This document shows positions 32,118-40,813 of a stretch of DNA of 64,000 bases, piece by piece (the stretch's first letter is position 1; each line of letters opens with the position of its first letter). The notes under the pieces were generated by a model, which worked only from the letters and a program-made list of their open reading frames with translations, was not told where the DNA came from and made no database searches. This DNA comes from Puniceicoccaceae bacterium (GTDB taxonomy: Bacteria; Verrucomicrobiota; Verrucomicrobiia; Opitutales; Coraliomargaritaceae). The position numbers and the translations under genes were made by a program. The stretch is from contig QOOZ01000036.1 in assembly GCA_003331195.1 (NCBI GenBank), forward strand, positions 1 to 64,000, given 5' to 3'.

Positions 32118-32132
32118 GCCGCCTCGGGCGGC
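32118..32132 (+). other. Leader hairpin of the pyrimidine-phosphorylase-like gene
   Basis: GCCGCC-TCG-GGCGGC forms a six-pair hairpin 30 bases before the next start codon. No T-run follows, so it is not a terminator. Function unknown. Confidence 0.35.
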
Positions 32133-32161
32133 TATATTTACAATAGACTCAGACTCATTCA

Positions 32162-33496
32162 ATGAGAAAAAAGATCATAAGTGCACGCAAATTTATTAAG
32201 CCTACGTTTAGCTATTTAGTCGAAAAGAAGCGCGATGGAGGCGAATTCTCCGACGAAGAAATACGGTTCATTGTTGACTCCATTTTAGACGAAGAAATGC
32301 CTAAATTCCAGCAAGCTGCCTTTGCCATGGCGGTTTATTTCCAAGGCATGTCTGCCCAGGAGATAGCAACCTTTGCCGAAGAGATGATGCTTTCTGGCGA
32401 GGTCATTGACCTTACTAAGATTACTCGCCCGAAGATCGACAAATACTCCACTGGTGGTGTCGGTGATAAGACTACATTGGTGCTTGCACCGCTTGCTGCT
32501 GCTTGCGGCGTTGTCATGCCGACGATGAATGGGGTAGACGAAGAGCACGTTATCAGTAACCTCGATAAGCTTTCTGCGATCCCTGGTTTCGATCCAGTTC
32601 TTGACCTCAAAGGTTTTCATGCACAGCTCAAGAAAGTAGGCTGTACTTTCATACGTAAAGACCCCGAAATTGCACCCGTTGATGCGATCCTCTACGACAT
32701 GCGCACGGAAACAGGCACGATTCCCAGCTTGCCACTCATCACGGGCAGCGTGCTTAGCCGTAAGCTAGCCGAAGGGGCCGAAGGCCTCGTTGTCGACGTC
32801 AAGTGGGGTAACGGTTCTTTCATTAAAGATGTTGAACAAGCTAAGCAGCTTGCACGTTCTATCACTCGCGTAGGCCGCTCCATGAAGCGCCGTTGTGTGG
32901 CACTTGTGACAGATATGAATCAACCGCTTGGCGACACCGTCGGTACAGCGCTTGAAATCAAGGAAGCCATACAGCTACTCAAGGGCGAGGGTCCTGAAGA
33001 TTTGCAAGAGCTTGTACTCAAACTCGGCATGGAAATCGTGCGCCTCGCTGGCGTCGCTGGCTCGACGCTCTCGGCTAAGCAAACCGTGCAGCGCCATTTA
33101 AAGGATGGTTCCGCTTTGCAGAAGTTTAAAGATATGATCGAAGCACAAGGTGGTGACACCACCGTGATTGATGATCCCGAGAAGTTCCCGACTGCGAAGC
33201 ACGTTCGTAAGCTCCCTGCACCTAAGCGCGGCTATGTGCATACGATCAACGCAGGTCTCATTGCTGAAGGCGTAGCCAAACTCGCAATTAGGAAGAATGG
33301 TAAATACGATCCATCCGTCGGTGTTTCCGAGATCAAGAAGGTCGGAACTCAAGTCAAGCAAGGTGAGCCGCTCATGATGATTCACTATAACGACGAAGCC
33401 AAGATGGAAGAAGCACTTGAATACCTGAAGACAGCTTACCGCCTAGCACCCAAACGCCCGAATCCACCGGAGCTCATCGTCGAACGGGTCGCGTAA
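32162..33496 (+). CDS. Divergent pyrimidine/thymidine phosphorylase family protein
   Basis: The 444 residues follow the nucleoside phosphorylase II layout. An alpha-helical N-domain precedes Lys-Tyr-Ser-Thr-Gly-Gly-Val-Gly-Asp-Lys (94-103), and the alpha/beta domain and C-terminal domain align along their length. The family signature (Ser-Gly-Arg-Gly-Leu-Gly-His-Thr-Gly-Gly-Thr) is replaced at about 123-133 by Asn-Gly-Val-Asp-Glu-Glu-His-Val-Ile-Ser-Asn; only Gly and His remain. Arg181 and Ser196 of the base site are kept, but the expected Lys is Arg200. Standard thymidine phosphorolysis is therefore doubtful. Its place after the triose-phosphate genes would suit sugar-phosphate salvage. Confidence 0.75.
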   Translation: MRKKIISARKFIKPTFSYLVEKKRDGGEFSDEEIRFIVDSILDEEMPKFQQAAFAMAVYFQGMSAQEIATFAEEMMLSGEVIDLTKITRPKIDKYSTGGVGDKTTLVLAPLAAACGVVMPTMNGVDEEHVISNLDKLSAIPGFDPVLDLKGFHAQLKKVGCTFIRKDPEIAPVDAILYDMRTETGTIPSLPLITGSVLSRKLAEGAEGLVVDVKWGNGSFIKDVEQAKQLARSITRVGRSMKRRCVALVTDMNQPLGDTVGTALEIKEAIQLLKGEGPEDLQELVLKLGMEIVRLAGVAGSTLSAKQTVQRHLKDGSALQKFKDMIEAQGGDTTVIDDPEKFPTAKHVRKLPAPKRGYVHTINAGLIAEGVAKLAIRKNGKYDPSVGVSEIKKVGTQVKQGEPLMMIHYNDEAKMEEALEYLKTAYRLAPKRPNPPELIVERVA

Positions 33497-33516
33497 AGCT
33501 GATCACAATTTCACTC

Positions 33517-33552
33517 AAAGCCCCGTCCGCCAAAAGCGACGGGACTTTTTTT
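33517..33552 (+). terminator. Rho-independent terminator of the pyrimidine-phosphorylase-like gene
   Basis: CCCGTC with GACGGG-type arms around a GCCAAAAGC centre is followed by ACTTTTTTT, about 20 bases after the stop codon. Confidence 0.8.
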
Positions 33553-33620
33553 GGTATTTTAGTAGCTGTTTTAACTGCCTTATCCTTGATTTTGGACCTA
33601 TAAATATTTCGACTAGAATC

Positions 33621-36011
33621 GTGAGCATTTGTTTCCATAGACTTCTCACTTTGAAAGACCTACTCAAAGTAATCTTTCTGTCATTACTGATCGCACAGCC
33701 TTGTATTGGCTTGCCCGACCAACGCGCACAACCATGGAAGCCGCAGAGGCTTGTTGCTTCTGCGCAACTTTCGATCTTTCAGATTGATACAATTGTGCTG
33801 CCAGAGTCGGCATCCCAGCCTCTGATCGATTCAGTTACTGACTTTTCCAACTCGTTTCAACGGCTGAGAGGTTGCTCGCTTAGAGCCGTCTCCGAAGGTC
33901 GCCCCAAAAATGCAATCTATTTTCAACTCACAGATGATCTTAGTAAAGGCGGCGCCTTTACGATTCACCGTGAGCGCACGCGCGTCTTTATTCGTAGCGG
34001 TGAACCAGCTGGTTGGTCAAATGCACTCTATACTATAGAAAAAGAGATGCTTGGCGCTCGCTATTATTGGGCGGGTGATCTGGGTCTAGAATACGTCAAA
34101 CCTTCAATCACTCACTTTCCAAATCGTCCATGGCGAGAAACACCTGCCTTTGCGCAGCGTAAGTTCCATCCTGTAAATATAGACTTCGCTCGACGCAATC
34201 GATTGAATCAAATCTATTCCTTCAACCATAATTTAGCGAAGGTCTTCAGCGAGGAAGTCTTCGCCACGACGCCCGAAGTTTTTTCTGAAGTCAACGGACG
34301 ACGCAAAGAGCCGCGCGGTAGTGGTGGCACCGACCCGCAGCCAGACTTGACTCAGCCCGAAGCGATTGAGGTCGCCGCACAAGCTGCAATCAGTCATTTC
34401 GCGGATAATCCAAACAGCGAGAGCTTTTCCCTCTCGATCAATGACAACGTGCTCTTCGATACGACTGAGCGTACTGAGGCTGCCGTCTCACCCTTGCGCT
34501 ATTTTCGCACTCGCCCCAATTACACTGATCTAGTTTTCGGCTTCATGAACCAAGTGGCTAAGCGTGTATTCGACGAAGGCGGTGCATGGCAAACACCTAC
34601 GGGTGAAGATCGCTACCTCACCGCGCTCTCATATTATTGGGCAGAGCCCGCTCCCACCATAACGATACACCCACGTGTCATGCCCGTGCTTACCTCCGAC
34701 CGCGCGCAGTGGCATGACCACGATTATCGGACTCAGGACAAAACATTGATCCAAGCATGGGCAGCCTCTGGTGCAGAGCGCGTGGCGACTTGGGACTATT
34801 ATTTCGGTGCACCGTATCTCTATCCACGACAGTTTAATCAATGGATCGTCGAGAGTATTCGCCATATGTCAGACGAAGGCATTGATGTTTTTTTCTCCCA
34901 GTTGCCTTCCTTCTGGGGCTTGGATGGAGCCAAAGCTTGGTTCGCAGCCGAACTGCTCTGGAATCCAGAGCAAGATGCCCATGCGCTACTCGACGAATAT
35001 TACGATAACTTCTTCGGCCCAGCATCCGCACCGATACGCGCCTTTTACGAAACTGCCGAGCGCCATCGCAATGAAAACGAAGGCCAAGCAGACTGGATCA
35101 AGCTTTACAAGGATGAGTCAGGCATCGCACTCTTTTCCCCCGAAGTTCTAGCAGAGATGCGCGACTACATTGAGTTGGCTGAGGCCGAGATTGGAGTCCC
35201 GCCTAAGCAAGAAGCATCACGTTTCCAGAAACGCGTGCAAGTAGTCTCCGAGGCTTTCCGTCTGACAGAGCTCTACGCAGATTTCGATCAATCACGCCGA
35301 GCTTTGGTCCAGGCCTGTCTTGATTCAGAGTCGTCAGCGAATATCGAAACTCTTTTGGCTCAATTCAAAATAGCCGCCGGTGACTACCGTGCCTATTTTG
35401 AAGATTACACCGAGAACGCTAACTACTCACCCGAGCGCCGACGAATTGCGCTTAGCCAGTCAAATCCCGAGCGCTTGGCTAGAGGATTGATTAAGCCTGC
35501 CCCGCAAGAGTTTATCAGCCAGTTGCGCGATCCAAAATTGAAGCATGTCGGCAATAGGATGCGAAATTTCCTTGGCCCCTTATTACCTCAAGTTGAGGAT
35601 TGGCATCTCGACTATCGGGCGAGTGAGCATTTTGCGGTCGAAGCGAGTGAGGCCTCGGTCCTGGATGACTCGGGGCTTCGTGTCTCAGGCACGGACATTG
35701 TTTCGATTTTTAACACCTTCCCCGTTGTTTCCAATCAGACTTACGAACTCCGCATGACGGGCACCTGGAAAATTAGCCTTGATAACCGAGCTCACATACA
35801 TGTGGCTTGGCTTGATCGCGACGGTCGTAATTTGGAAACTGAACTGCCCTTGCGCTTACCCTTCGAGCACCGAACCGAGCCTGTTGCGATTCGCTTGCCT
35901 TTCACCGCACCGAATGAGGCCGAAGATGTGCGTTTTCGTATCGTTGTTTCGCGCCAGTATCCGGGTGACTACCTGGACATCAGTGAGCTTGATTTCGGAT
36001 TGGTGCGCTAG
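33621..36011 (+). CDS. Exported DUF4838-domain protein (glycosidase-like)
   Basis: The 796-residue protein probably starts at a GTG. No in-frame ATG is available near the start, and a TTG at 33648 is an alternative. A hydrophobic stretch (Val-Ile-Phe-Leu-Ser-Leu-Leu-Ile-Ala-Gln, about 17-27) is a probable signal peptide. An N-terminal alpha/beta domain like those preceding glycoside hydrolases (about 50-150) is followed by a DUF4838 barrel-like region (about 170-450, with Ser-Ile-Asn-Asp-Asn and Tyr-Tyr-Trp-Ala-Glu-Pro). A helical region and a C-terminal beta-sandwich (about 690-796) complete it. DUF4838 proteins are linked to polysaccharide use in Verrucomicrobia and Bacteroidetes; the substrate is unknown. 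Confidence 0.8.
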   Translation: MSICFHRLLTLKDLLKVIFLSLLIAQPCIGLPDQRAQPWKPQRLVASAQLSIFQIDTIVLPESASQPLIDSVTDFSNSFQRLRGCSLRAVSEGRPKNAIYFQLTDDLSKGGAFTIHRERTRVFIRSGEPAGWSNALYTIEKEMLGARYYWAGDLGLEYVKPSITHFPNRPWRETPAFAQRKFHPVNIDFARRNRLNQIYSFNHNLAKVFSEEVFATTPEVFSEVNGRRKEPRGSGGTDPQPDLTQPEAIEVAAQAAISHFADNPNSESFSLSINDNVLFDTTERTEAAVSPLRYFRTRPNYTDLVFGFMNQVAKRVFDEGGAWQTPTGEDRYLTALSYYWAEPAPTITIHPRVMPVLTSDRAQWHDHDYRTQDKTLIQAWAASGAERVATWDYYFGAPYLYPRQFNQWIVESIRHMSDEGIDVFFSQLPSFWGLDGAKAWFAAELLWNPEQDAHALLDEYYDNFFGPASAPIRAFYETAERHRNENEGQADWIKLYKDESGIALFSPEVLAEMRDYIELAEAEIGVPPKQEASRFQKRVQVVSEAFRLTELYADFDQSRRALVQACLDSESSANIETLLAQFKIAAGDYRAYFEDYTENANYSPERRRIALSQSNPERLARGLIKPAPQEFISQLRDPKLKHVGNRMRNFLGPLLPQVEDWHLDYRASEHFAVEASEASVLDDSGLRVSGTDIVSIFNTFPVVSNQTYELRMTGTWKISLDNRAHIHVAWLDRDGRNLETELPLRLPFEHRTEPVAIRLPFTAPNEAEDVRFRIVVSRQYPGDYLDISELDFGLVR

Positions 36012-36181
36012 TATAGAGGGGTCTCACTGATTCTTTGTTAGTGGGCGGGATTGACCCATACCCTGCACTCCGAATATTCCATGGTAAGTGAAGCTCCTCG
36101 CGTCACAGAGTGCAAATTTTCTCAATTCTCCTTGCGGCTTATTCCTATCAAAAGCTATCGTTACAGGTCCAATCTGTCTCG

Positions 36182-38692
36182 ATGTCTACCCGCTTATCTA
36201 GTCGTGTTTATAATACTGTCGCCCTTGAGCGGTGGTTCGCAAATGTAGGTCTAGACTGGGAGCGGTCATTTTCTAGAGAGACGCTCTTGCGTGGTCGCGA
36301 AATCTACCGGAAGGGGCAGATTTCTGGCGTCGAACTCGCGAACGACGAAGCCATTGTCCACTGTAAGTTTGCCCGTAAAGATACCTGCTACGCGGTGATC
36401 GAGTGGACCCCTTCTGGGCCCAAGGTGCGTAGTTCGATCGATGATGACGCTCTAGGAGAAGCGGTTGGCGTGGGTGGTCTCTACGAAGTCGAAGAGTTGA
36501 TCGCCGATGAGATCGACCCTTTACCCTACGAGCCAAAGCTCGAGTCAGAGGAGACTAACGGGGAATCAGAACCCGAGGCGGAACAGAAGGTCGCACCCGC
36601 TCGTCGTTTGACGCCGAAGCTAGAAGGTTTGAGCTCTGGTCTTCGCCTCACAGCTTACTGGACAAATGTCGATTTATCCCACGAGTCTGCCTTCCGTAGA
36701 GACGAAGTTCCGATCCACCCCGCAGAGCGCGAGGTTCTGGTTCGGTTAACGGGAAGGGCAGGTGAAGCAGGCTTTAAATTTCGTCGCGATTCCAACGACT
36801 TCATCCTGTTCGATGGTGAACGGATCGCACCGTTTTTCTCGCATGCGCTCAAGCGCTGGGACGCGGCCTTTGATACCATCGACCTAGATCTCGAAGCCCA
36901 GCGTATGGCCGAAGGTGTGCGAGAAGTGAAAGTGACCGGCCGCGTCGAGTCTTCAAGCCAGGAGCAGATGCGCGTTGACTGGCGGCTTAAAATTGGCCGG
37001 CAATGGCTTGACCCCGAAGATGCCCAGCGTTTGGCCAAAGCGGGGCGGGGCACCCATGTGGTGAGCGGCCTCGGGCTAGTGCGTATTGGCGAGGATCAAT
37101 CGGCAGCGCTTGCCGAGTGGCGCGTGGCGGCTGCAGCCAATTCAAAAGAGGCGCAGACTTGGCCGCGCTATATGGTATTTTCATTGTTCGGCGAGCGTGG
37201 TGCGGAATTGGATTTGGAGGCAGAGCTTTCTGCTTGGAAGGGGCAATTACTCGAAGAGGAATCAAGCGACAGCAAAACGCTTCCTGGGTTTCTGAGAGAC
37301 TATCAAGCACAAGGCGTGCATTGGATGGCTAAGCTGCGGGAGTTAGGCTGCCATGGATTACTTGCCGATGAAATGGGTCTGGGTAAGACTCTACAAGTGC
37401 TGACTCTCTTAAAGTTTTATCCTTTCGAGAATAGAAATAGCTTAATTGTTTGTCCCGCAAGTGTGGTGCCCGTTTGGCAAAGTGAGGCTCGTCGCTGGTA
37501 TCCGAATATTCAGACCGAAGTATTGCGCAGCAGTTGCGACTTTTCGAACGACGGCTCGACGCAGCCAAAGCTCTGGATCGCCAGCTATACCCAACTACGG
37601 CGGCACAAACACTTGCTCGATGAGACGCAGTTCGGCTACGCAGTACTCGACGAAGCACAGCAGATTAAAAACCCAGATGCGAAAGTGACGCAGGCTTGTT
37701 GCGCGATTCAAGCTGAGTGCCGGCTCGCGCTGACCGGTACGCCGATCGAAAACCGTTTGCTCGATCTATGGACGCTCTTTCGCTTTTTGATGCCTGGCTT
37801 GCTCGGCTCACGCCGTCGATTTGAAGATGCCGTCGAGTCAGATAATGCAGGCTCCCGAGAGGCCTTTGCCGATCGACTGCGGCAACAATTGACGCCCTTC
37901 ATTCTTCGCCGCCAGAAGGATATGGTAGGTAAGGACCTTCCGCCGAAAGTAGAGATGGATTTAATCTGTCCTGTCACTGACTTACAAGGTCAGACCTACA
38001 AGAACCTTCTCGACCGAGGGCGCGATGAACTGGGCAACGATTTGCAATCGGCTATGCAGACACAATCCATGCACTTCTTCTCCTTACTTACGCGCTTGCG
38101 GCAAGCTTGCTGCGACCCTGGGCTGATTCCCGATGTGAATGCCGACATCCAGCAGAGTGGTAAAATACAGATGCTAGTCACACGTCTCGAAGAAGCCCTC
38201 AGTGGTGATGGCGCGCGCAAGGTCGTCATCTTTAGTCAATTCTTGAGCCTCCTGAAGCGTCTGAAGCCTTTGCTTAAAACAACCTTCCCGAAGGTGGCTT
38301 TACTCGAACTCAGTGGCGAAACTAAAGACCGCGCTAAACCCGTAGAAATCTTTCAGAATACGAAAGAACCCGCTGTCATACTCGTCAGCCTACGCGCAGG
38401 GGGCACTGGCATTACACTGCATGCGGCGGACTATGTCTTCCTACTCGACCCATGGTGGAATCCTGCTGTGGAGGAGCAGGCGGTGGATCGTGTGCACCGA
38501 ATTGGACAAGACCGCCGCGTCTTCGTTTATCGAATGATCACGCAAGGGACGATTGAAGAACGCATCCAGCAGCTCAAAAAAGAGAAGCGCGAGTTGTTTG
38601 AAAATACCCTCGGCCACTTGGGCAGCGCGAAGGATCTAGCCGAGCACTTCGGCGATTTAGAAGAGCTAGCAAAACTGTTGCCGCCTGAATAG
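36182..38692 (+). CDS. SNF2-family DEAD-like helicase (Swi2/Snf2 ATPase)
   Basis: The 836-residue protein has an N-terminal region that begins like SWIM-zinc-finger SNF2 proteins (Leu-Arg-Gly-Arg-Glu-Ile-Tyr) but shows no clear CxC-CxH. The two RecA lobes follow. Motif I is Asp-Glu-Met-Gly-Leu-Gly-Lys-Thr, motif II Asp-Glu-Ala-Gln, motif III Leu-Thr-Gly-Thr-Pro-Ile-Glu-Asn. Motif V Ala-Gly-Gly-Thr-Gly and motif VI Gln-Ala-Val-Asp-Arg-Val-His-Arg-Ile-Gly-Gln are present. It is an ATP-driven DNA translocase acting in the cytoplasm. The ATG at 36182 is preferred; a GTG at 36110 adds residues without similarity. It converges on the SWIB gene, with a shared terminator between. Confidence 0.93.
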   Translation: MSTRLSSRVYNTVALERWFANVGLDWERSFSRETLLRGREIYRKGQISGVELANDEAIVHCKFARKDTCYAVIEWTPSGPKVRSSIDDDALGEAVGVGGLYEVEELIADEIDPLPYEPKLESEETNGESEPEAEQKVAPARRLTPKLEGLSSGLRLTAYWTNVDLSHESAFRRDEVPIHPAEREVLVRLTGRAGEAGFKFRRDSNDFILFDGERIAPFFSHALKRWDAAFDTIDLDLEAQRMAEGVREVKVTGRVESSSQEQMRVDWRLKIGRQWLDPEDAQRLAKAGRGTHVVSGLGLVRIGEDQSAALAEWRVAAAANSKEAQTWPRYMVFSLFGERGAELDLEAELSAWKGQLLEEESSDSKTLPGFLRDYQAQGVHWMAKLRELGCHGLLADEMGLGKTLQVLTLLKFYPFENRNSLIVCPASVVPVWQSEARRWYPNIQTEVLRSSCDFSNDGSTQPKLWIASYTQLRRHKHLLDETQFGYAVLDEAQQIKNPDAKVTQACCAIQAECRLALTGTPIENRLLDLWTLFRFLMPGLLGSRRRFEDAVESDNAGSREAFADRLRQQLTPFILRRQKDMVGKDLPPKVEMDLICPVTDLQGQTYKNLLDRGRDELGNDLQSAMQTQSMHFFSLLTRLRQACCDPGLIPDVNADIQQSGKIQMLVTRLEEALSGDGARKVVIFSQFLSLLKRLKPLLKTTFPKVALLELSGETKDRAKPVEIFQNTKEPAVILVSLRAGGTGITLHAADYVFLLDPWWNPAVEEQAVDRVHRIGQDRRVFVYRMITQGTIEERIQQLKKEKRELFENTLGHLGSAKDLAEHFGDLEELAKLLPPE

Positions 38693-38711
38693 ATCGAAGC
38701 TAGGTGATTAC

Positions 38712-38748
38712 AAAAAAACGGCTACTCCTAATGGAGTAGCCGTTTTGG
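38712..38748. terminator. Bidirectional terminator between SNF2 helicase and SWIB genes
   Basis: AACGGCTACTCC and GGAGTAGCCGTT form a perfect 12-pair stem with a TAAT loop. A T-run lies on the plus side (TTTT) and an A-run on the other (seven A), so it serves both converging genes. Confidence 0.9.
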
Positions 38749-38767
38749 AAATGAACTTGTAAGAGTC

Positions 38768-39097
38768 TTACTCGATGTTGGCACCGACTACAGCGGCCAT
38801 TTGCATCATGTTGATAGTTTCTCCTTCTCTGATACTAGTGAGGTCAGTTAGTTTACCAGACTTGCTGGTCGACTTTGTGTTTTTGAAGATGGAAACGAGT
38901 TTTGCGTCGGCCACAATATATTTGCCGGCGTTTTCAGGAGCACCGTTCTCAGTCTTGGTTTGGAGGCCTTGACCTTTGATATAGTCCCAGAGCTTTTTAG
39001 TGATCTCTGTGCGCGGGAGCTCGCTTGCTCCGAGGAAGGAAGCCAAGTCGGCCTTAAGTTTTACGGGTTTGTTCAGTCCTTTAGGTTCGTCTGCCAT
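38768..39097 (-). CDS. SWIB/MDM2-domain protein
   Basis: This 109-residue protein is mostly one SWIB domain: Lys-Ala-Asp-Leu-Ala-Ser-Phe-Leu-Gly, then Leu-Pro-Arg-Thr-Glu-Ile-Thr-Lys-Lys-Leu-Trp-Asp-Tyr-Ile-Lys, then Gly-Lys-Tyr-Ile-Val-Ala-Asp. Compared with SWI/SNF-complex SWIB domains, the central segment has extra residues (Thr-Glu-Asn-Gly-Ala-Pro-Glu-Asn). About 35 C-terminal residues follow the domain, ending in a hydrophobic helix. Stand-alone SWIB proteins are known in Chlamydiae and other PVC bacteria, where a nucleic-acid or chromatin-like role is suspected. It sits convergent with a SNF2 ATPase. Confidence 0.88.
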   Translation of the reverse strand: MADEPKGLNKPVKLKADLASFLGASELPRTEITKKLWDYIKGQGLQTKTENGAPENAGKYIVADAKLVSIFKNTKSTSKSGKLTDLTSIREGETINMMQMAAVVGANIE

Positions 39098-39166
39098 GGT
39101 GTTATCTTTCGTTTTTGGTTATTTTGAGGCGGTATGCCTTGTTTGCGGTGAGTAATGTCTGTTAAA

Positions 39167-39601
39167 TTAATCGAGATTCGCCAAATGGCGCAGTGCGGCG
39201 ACATAGCTATCGAAGCCGAGACCTGAGATGACGCCTATGCAGGCGGGAGCTGTCAGTGAGTGCTGGCGGATGTCTTCGCGCCGGTAAATATTGCTAATGT
39301 GAACTTCGATTGCCGGTAGGTCGCTCCCAGCGATAGCGTCGCGGAGCGCGAGGCTGGTGTGGGTGAGGGCGCCAGGGTTGAGAATGAGGCCGAACACCTC
39401 TGAGTCAGAATATTCTCCAATTTCGTCGATGATAAAGCCCTCGTGGTTACTCTGGTAGAATTGCACCTGCACACCCAAAGACTCTGCCTCTTCGGTTAGT
39501 AAATTCTCTAGATCTGTCAGCGTTTGGTCGCCGTAAATGTCTGGCTCGCGTATGCCGAGGCGATCGAGGTTCGGGCCGTTTATGATGACGATGCGTTTCA
39601 T
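39167..39601 (-). CDS. aroQ: 3-dehydroquinate dehydratase, type II
   Basis: The 144-residue enzyme catalyses the third step of the shikimate pathway. Asn-Gly-Pro-Asn-Leu-Asp-Arg-Leu-Gly at the N-terminus, the catalytic tyrosine in Tyr-Gly-Asp-Gln-Thr-Leu, Gln-Ser-Asn-His-Glu-Gly, Asn-Pro-Gly-Ala-Leu-Thr-His-Thr-Ser, and Glu-Val-His-Ile-Ser-Asn are all present. The length is standard for type II. It follows the DUF3127 gene on the same strand, 75 bp downstream. Confidence 0.96.
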   Translation of the reverse strand: MKRIVIINGPNLDRLGIREPDIYGDQTLTDLENLLTEEAESLGVQVQFYQSNHEGFIIDEIGEYSDSEVFGLILNPGALTHTSLALRDAIAGSDLPAIEVHISNIYRREDIRQHSLTAPACIGVISGLGFDSYVAALRHLANLD

Positions 39602-39676
39602 TTACTTAGAATTAGCACACATAGAAAGGAATTTGATGATGAAGCGCAACCACTGAGTTTTGGCTAAGCTGGAGGT

Positions 39677-40027
39677 TTAAAACGGAGGCTCCTCGTCTAA
39701 AATCTCGTCGGATGGGTCGAAGGGGGGCGGCTCGTCGCCATTGCTGGAACTATCAGATCCAGCGCCAGCGGCCTCGACCTTCCATGCGTTCAGATTGACG
39801 AAGTAGCGGCCTTGATACTCGCGACCACGGAGGTCGAAAGAGACTTTCACCTTTTCGCCCTCTTTCAGTTGGTTCACCATTTCGACTTTTTCTTTGACGC
39901 ACTGTAGGCAGATGTCCTGTGGATATTTGTCGGCCTCGGTGGTGACAACGAATTCGCGTAGATTAAAGCCACTGCCAAAAGTTTTCTCTTCGAAGATTTG
40001 TTTTACGGTTCCTGATAGTTCGTACAT
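39677..40027 (-). CDS. DUF3127 OB-fold protein with SSB-like acidic C-terminus
   Basis: The 116-residue protein starts Met-Tyr-Glu-Leu-Ser-Gly-Thr-Val-Lys; the ATG at 40027 is the family start and a longer frame to 40087 is not convincing. The DUF3127 OB-like domain covers about 1-85 ([12 protein letters not shown]; Gly-Arg-Glu-Tyr-Gln-Gly-Arg-Tyr-Phe). A disordered linker of Ser, Gly, Pro and acidic residues leads to Glu-Ile-Leu-Asp-Glu-Glu-Pro-Pro-Phe, which looks like the protein-interaction tip of single-stranded DNA-binding proteins. A Cys-X2-Cys (Cys-Leu-Gln-Cys) lies near residue 40. A DNA-metabolism role is inferred. Confidence 0.8.
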   Translation of the reverse strand: MYELSGTVKQIFEEKTFGSGFNLREFVVTTEADKYPQDICLQCVKEKVEMVNQLKEGEKVKVSFDLRGREYQGRYFVNLNAWKVEAAGAGSDSSSNGDEPPPFDPSDEILDEEPPF

Positions 40028-40186
40028 CCTATAATTTAACTGCCCTGTGCGGGGCGAAGCAAAACATTTTTCAGAAGAATCGTACAAAGCTGGCTCTCCT
40101 ACTTTAATTGAGAACCCAGGCTAGGGGGAACTTGAATTGGCCTAGCCTCGGAATTTTGATCCCGTAAATTTGGATCACTTTTATCT

Positions 40187-40786
40187 CTAAAAACCGTTGC
40201 GAAAAACGACCTCGTCATAAGGTAGCTGTCCACTACGAACATTGGCGCCTTTAAGCGCCTTGCCTACCGTAAGCATCATACCGATCACGTGGTTCTCAGG
40301 TAGGTCGATAATTTCGGCAACTTTTTCAGGGTCGAAGCCGATCATGGGGCAGGAGTCGTAGCCCATTGATTTGGCAGTCAGCATGAGGGTCTGCGCTGCG
40401 ATGCCGATCGAGCGCATGGCTTCGTCGCGCCGCAGTTGCGCATTATTCTGATACAATGGGGCGATCATGGGTACGAGCATATCCTGCACAGACTGCGGGG
40501 CGTGCACCCAGTAGCGGCCGGCGTCCTCGTGGGCATTTAGCTTGGCACAGAGCAAGATAGTGATGGAGGCTTCGGTCACTTGCGCTTGGTTCCAAGCGGC
40601 AGCCTGGATGGCGGCACGCTTTTCAGGATCCGTCACGACGACGAAACGCCAATTCTGCATGTTAAAGGAAGTAGGTGAGAGTAGTGCCAGTTCGAGCAGT
40701 GCGTTGATCTCGGCCTCACTCATTTCATGAGCGTTGTCGTAGTGTTTGACGGAGCGACGCTCTTTGATTGCGGTGATTGTTTCCAT
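40187..40786 (-). CDS. Nitroreductase-family flavoprotein
   Basis: This 199-residue FMN-dependent oxidoreductase has Arg-Arg-Ser-Val-Lys-His-Tyr for FMN phosphate binding near the N-terminus. Ser-Pro-Thr-Ser-Phe-Asn-Met-Gln-Asn-Trp-Arg-Phe lies at about 37-48, and Met-Gly-Tyr-Asp-Ser-Cys-Pro-Met-Ile-Gly-Phe near 140. These fit the NfsB/YdjA-like group using NAD(P)H. The natural substrate cannot be read from sequence. It is divergent from the photolyase gene with only 92 bp between them. Confidence 0.9.
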   Translation of the reverse strand: METITAIKERRSVKHYDNAHEMSEAEINALLELALLSPTSFNMQNWRFVVVTDPEKRAAIQAAAWNQAQVTEASITILLCAKLNAHEDAGRYWVHAPQSVQDMLVPMIAPLYQNNAQLRRDEAMRSIGIAAQTLMLTAKSMGYDSCPMIGFDPEKVAEIIDLPENHVIGMMLTVGKALKGANVRSGQLPYDEVVFRNGF

Positions 40787-40788
40787 TA

Positions 40789-40813
40789 TTTTATAGTGAC
40801 TGGTTTTATAGTG
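40789..40813. promoter_or_regulatory. Direct repeat TTTTATAGTG in the nitroreductase/photolyase promoter gap
   Basis: TTTTATAGTG occurs at 40789-40798 and 40804-40813, 15 bases apart, in the 92-bp divergent gap. Spaced direct repeats can mark an activator or repressor site, but the second copy may simply be promoter sequence for the leftward gene. Confidence 0.3.
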
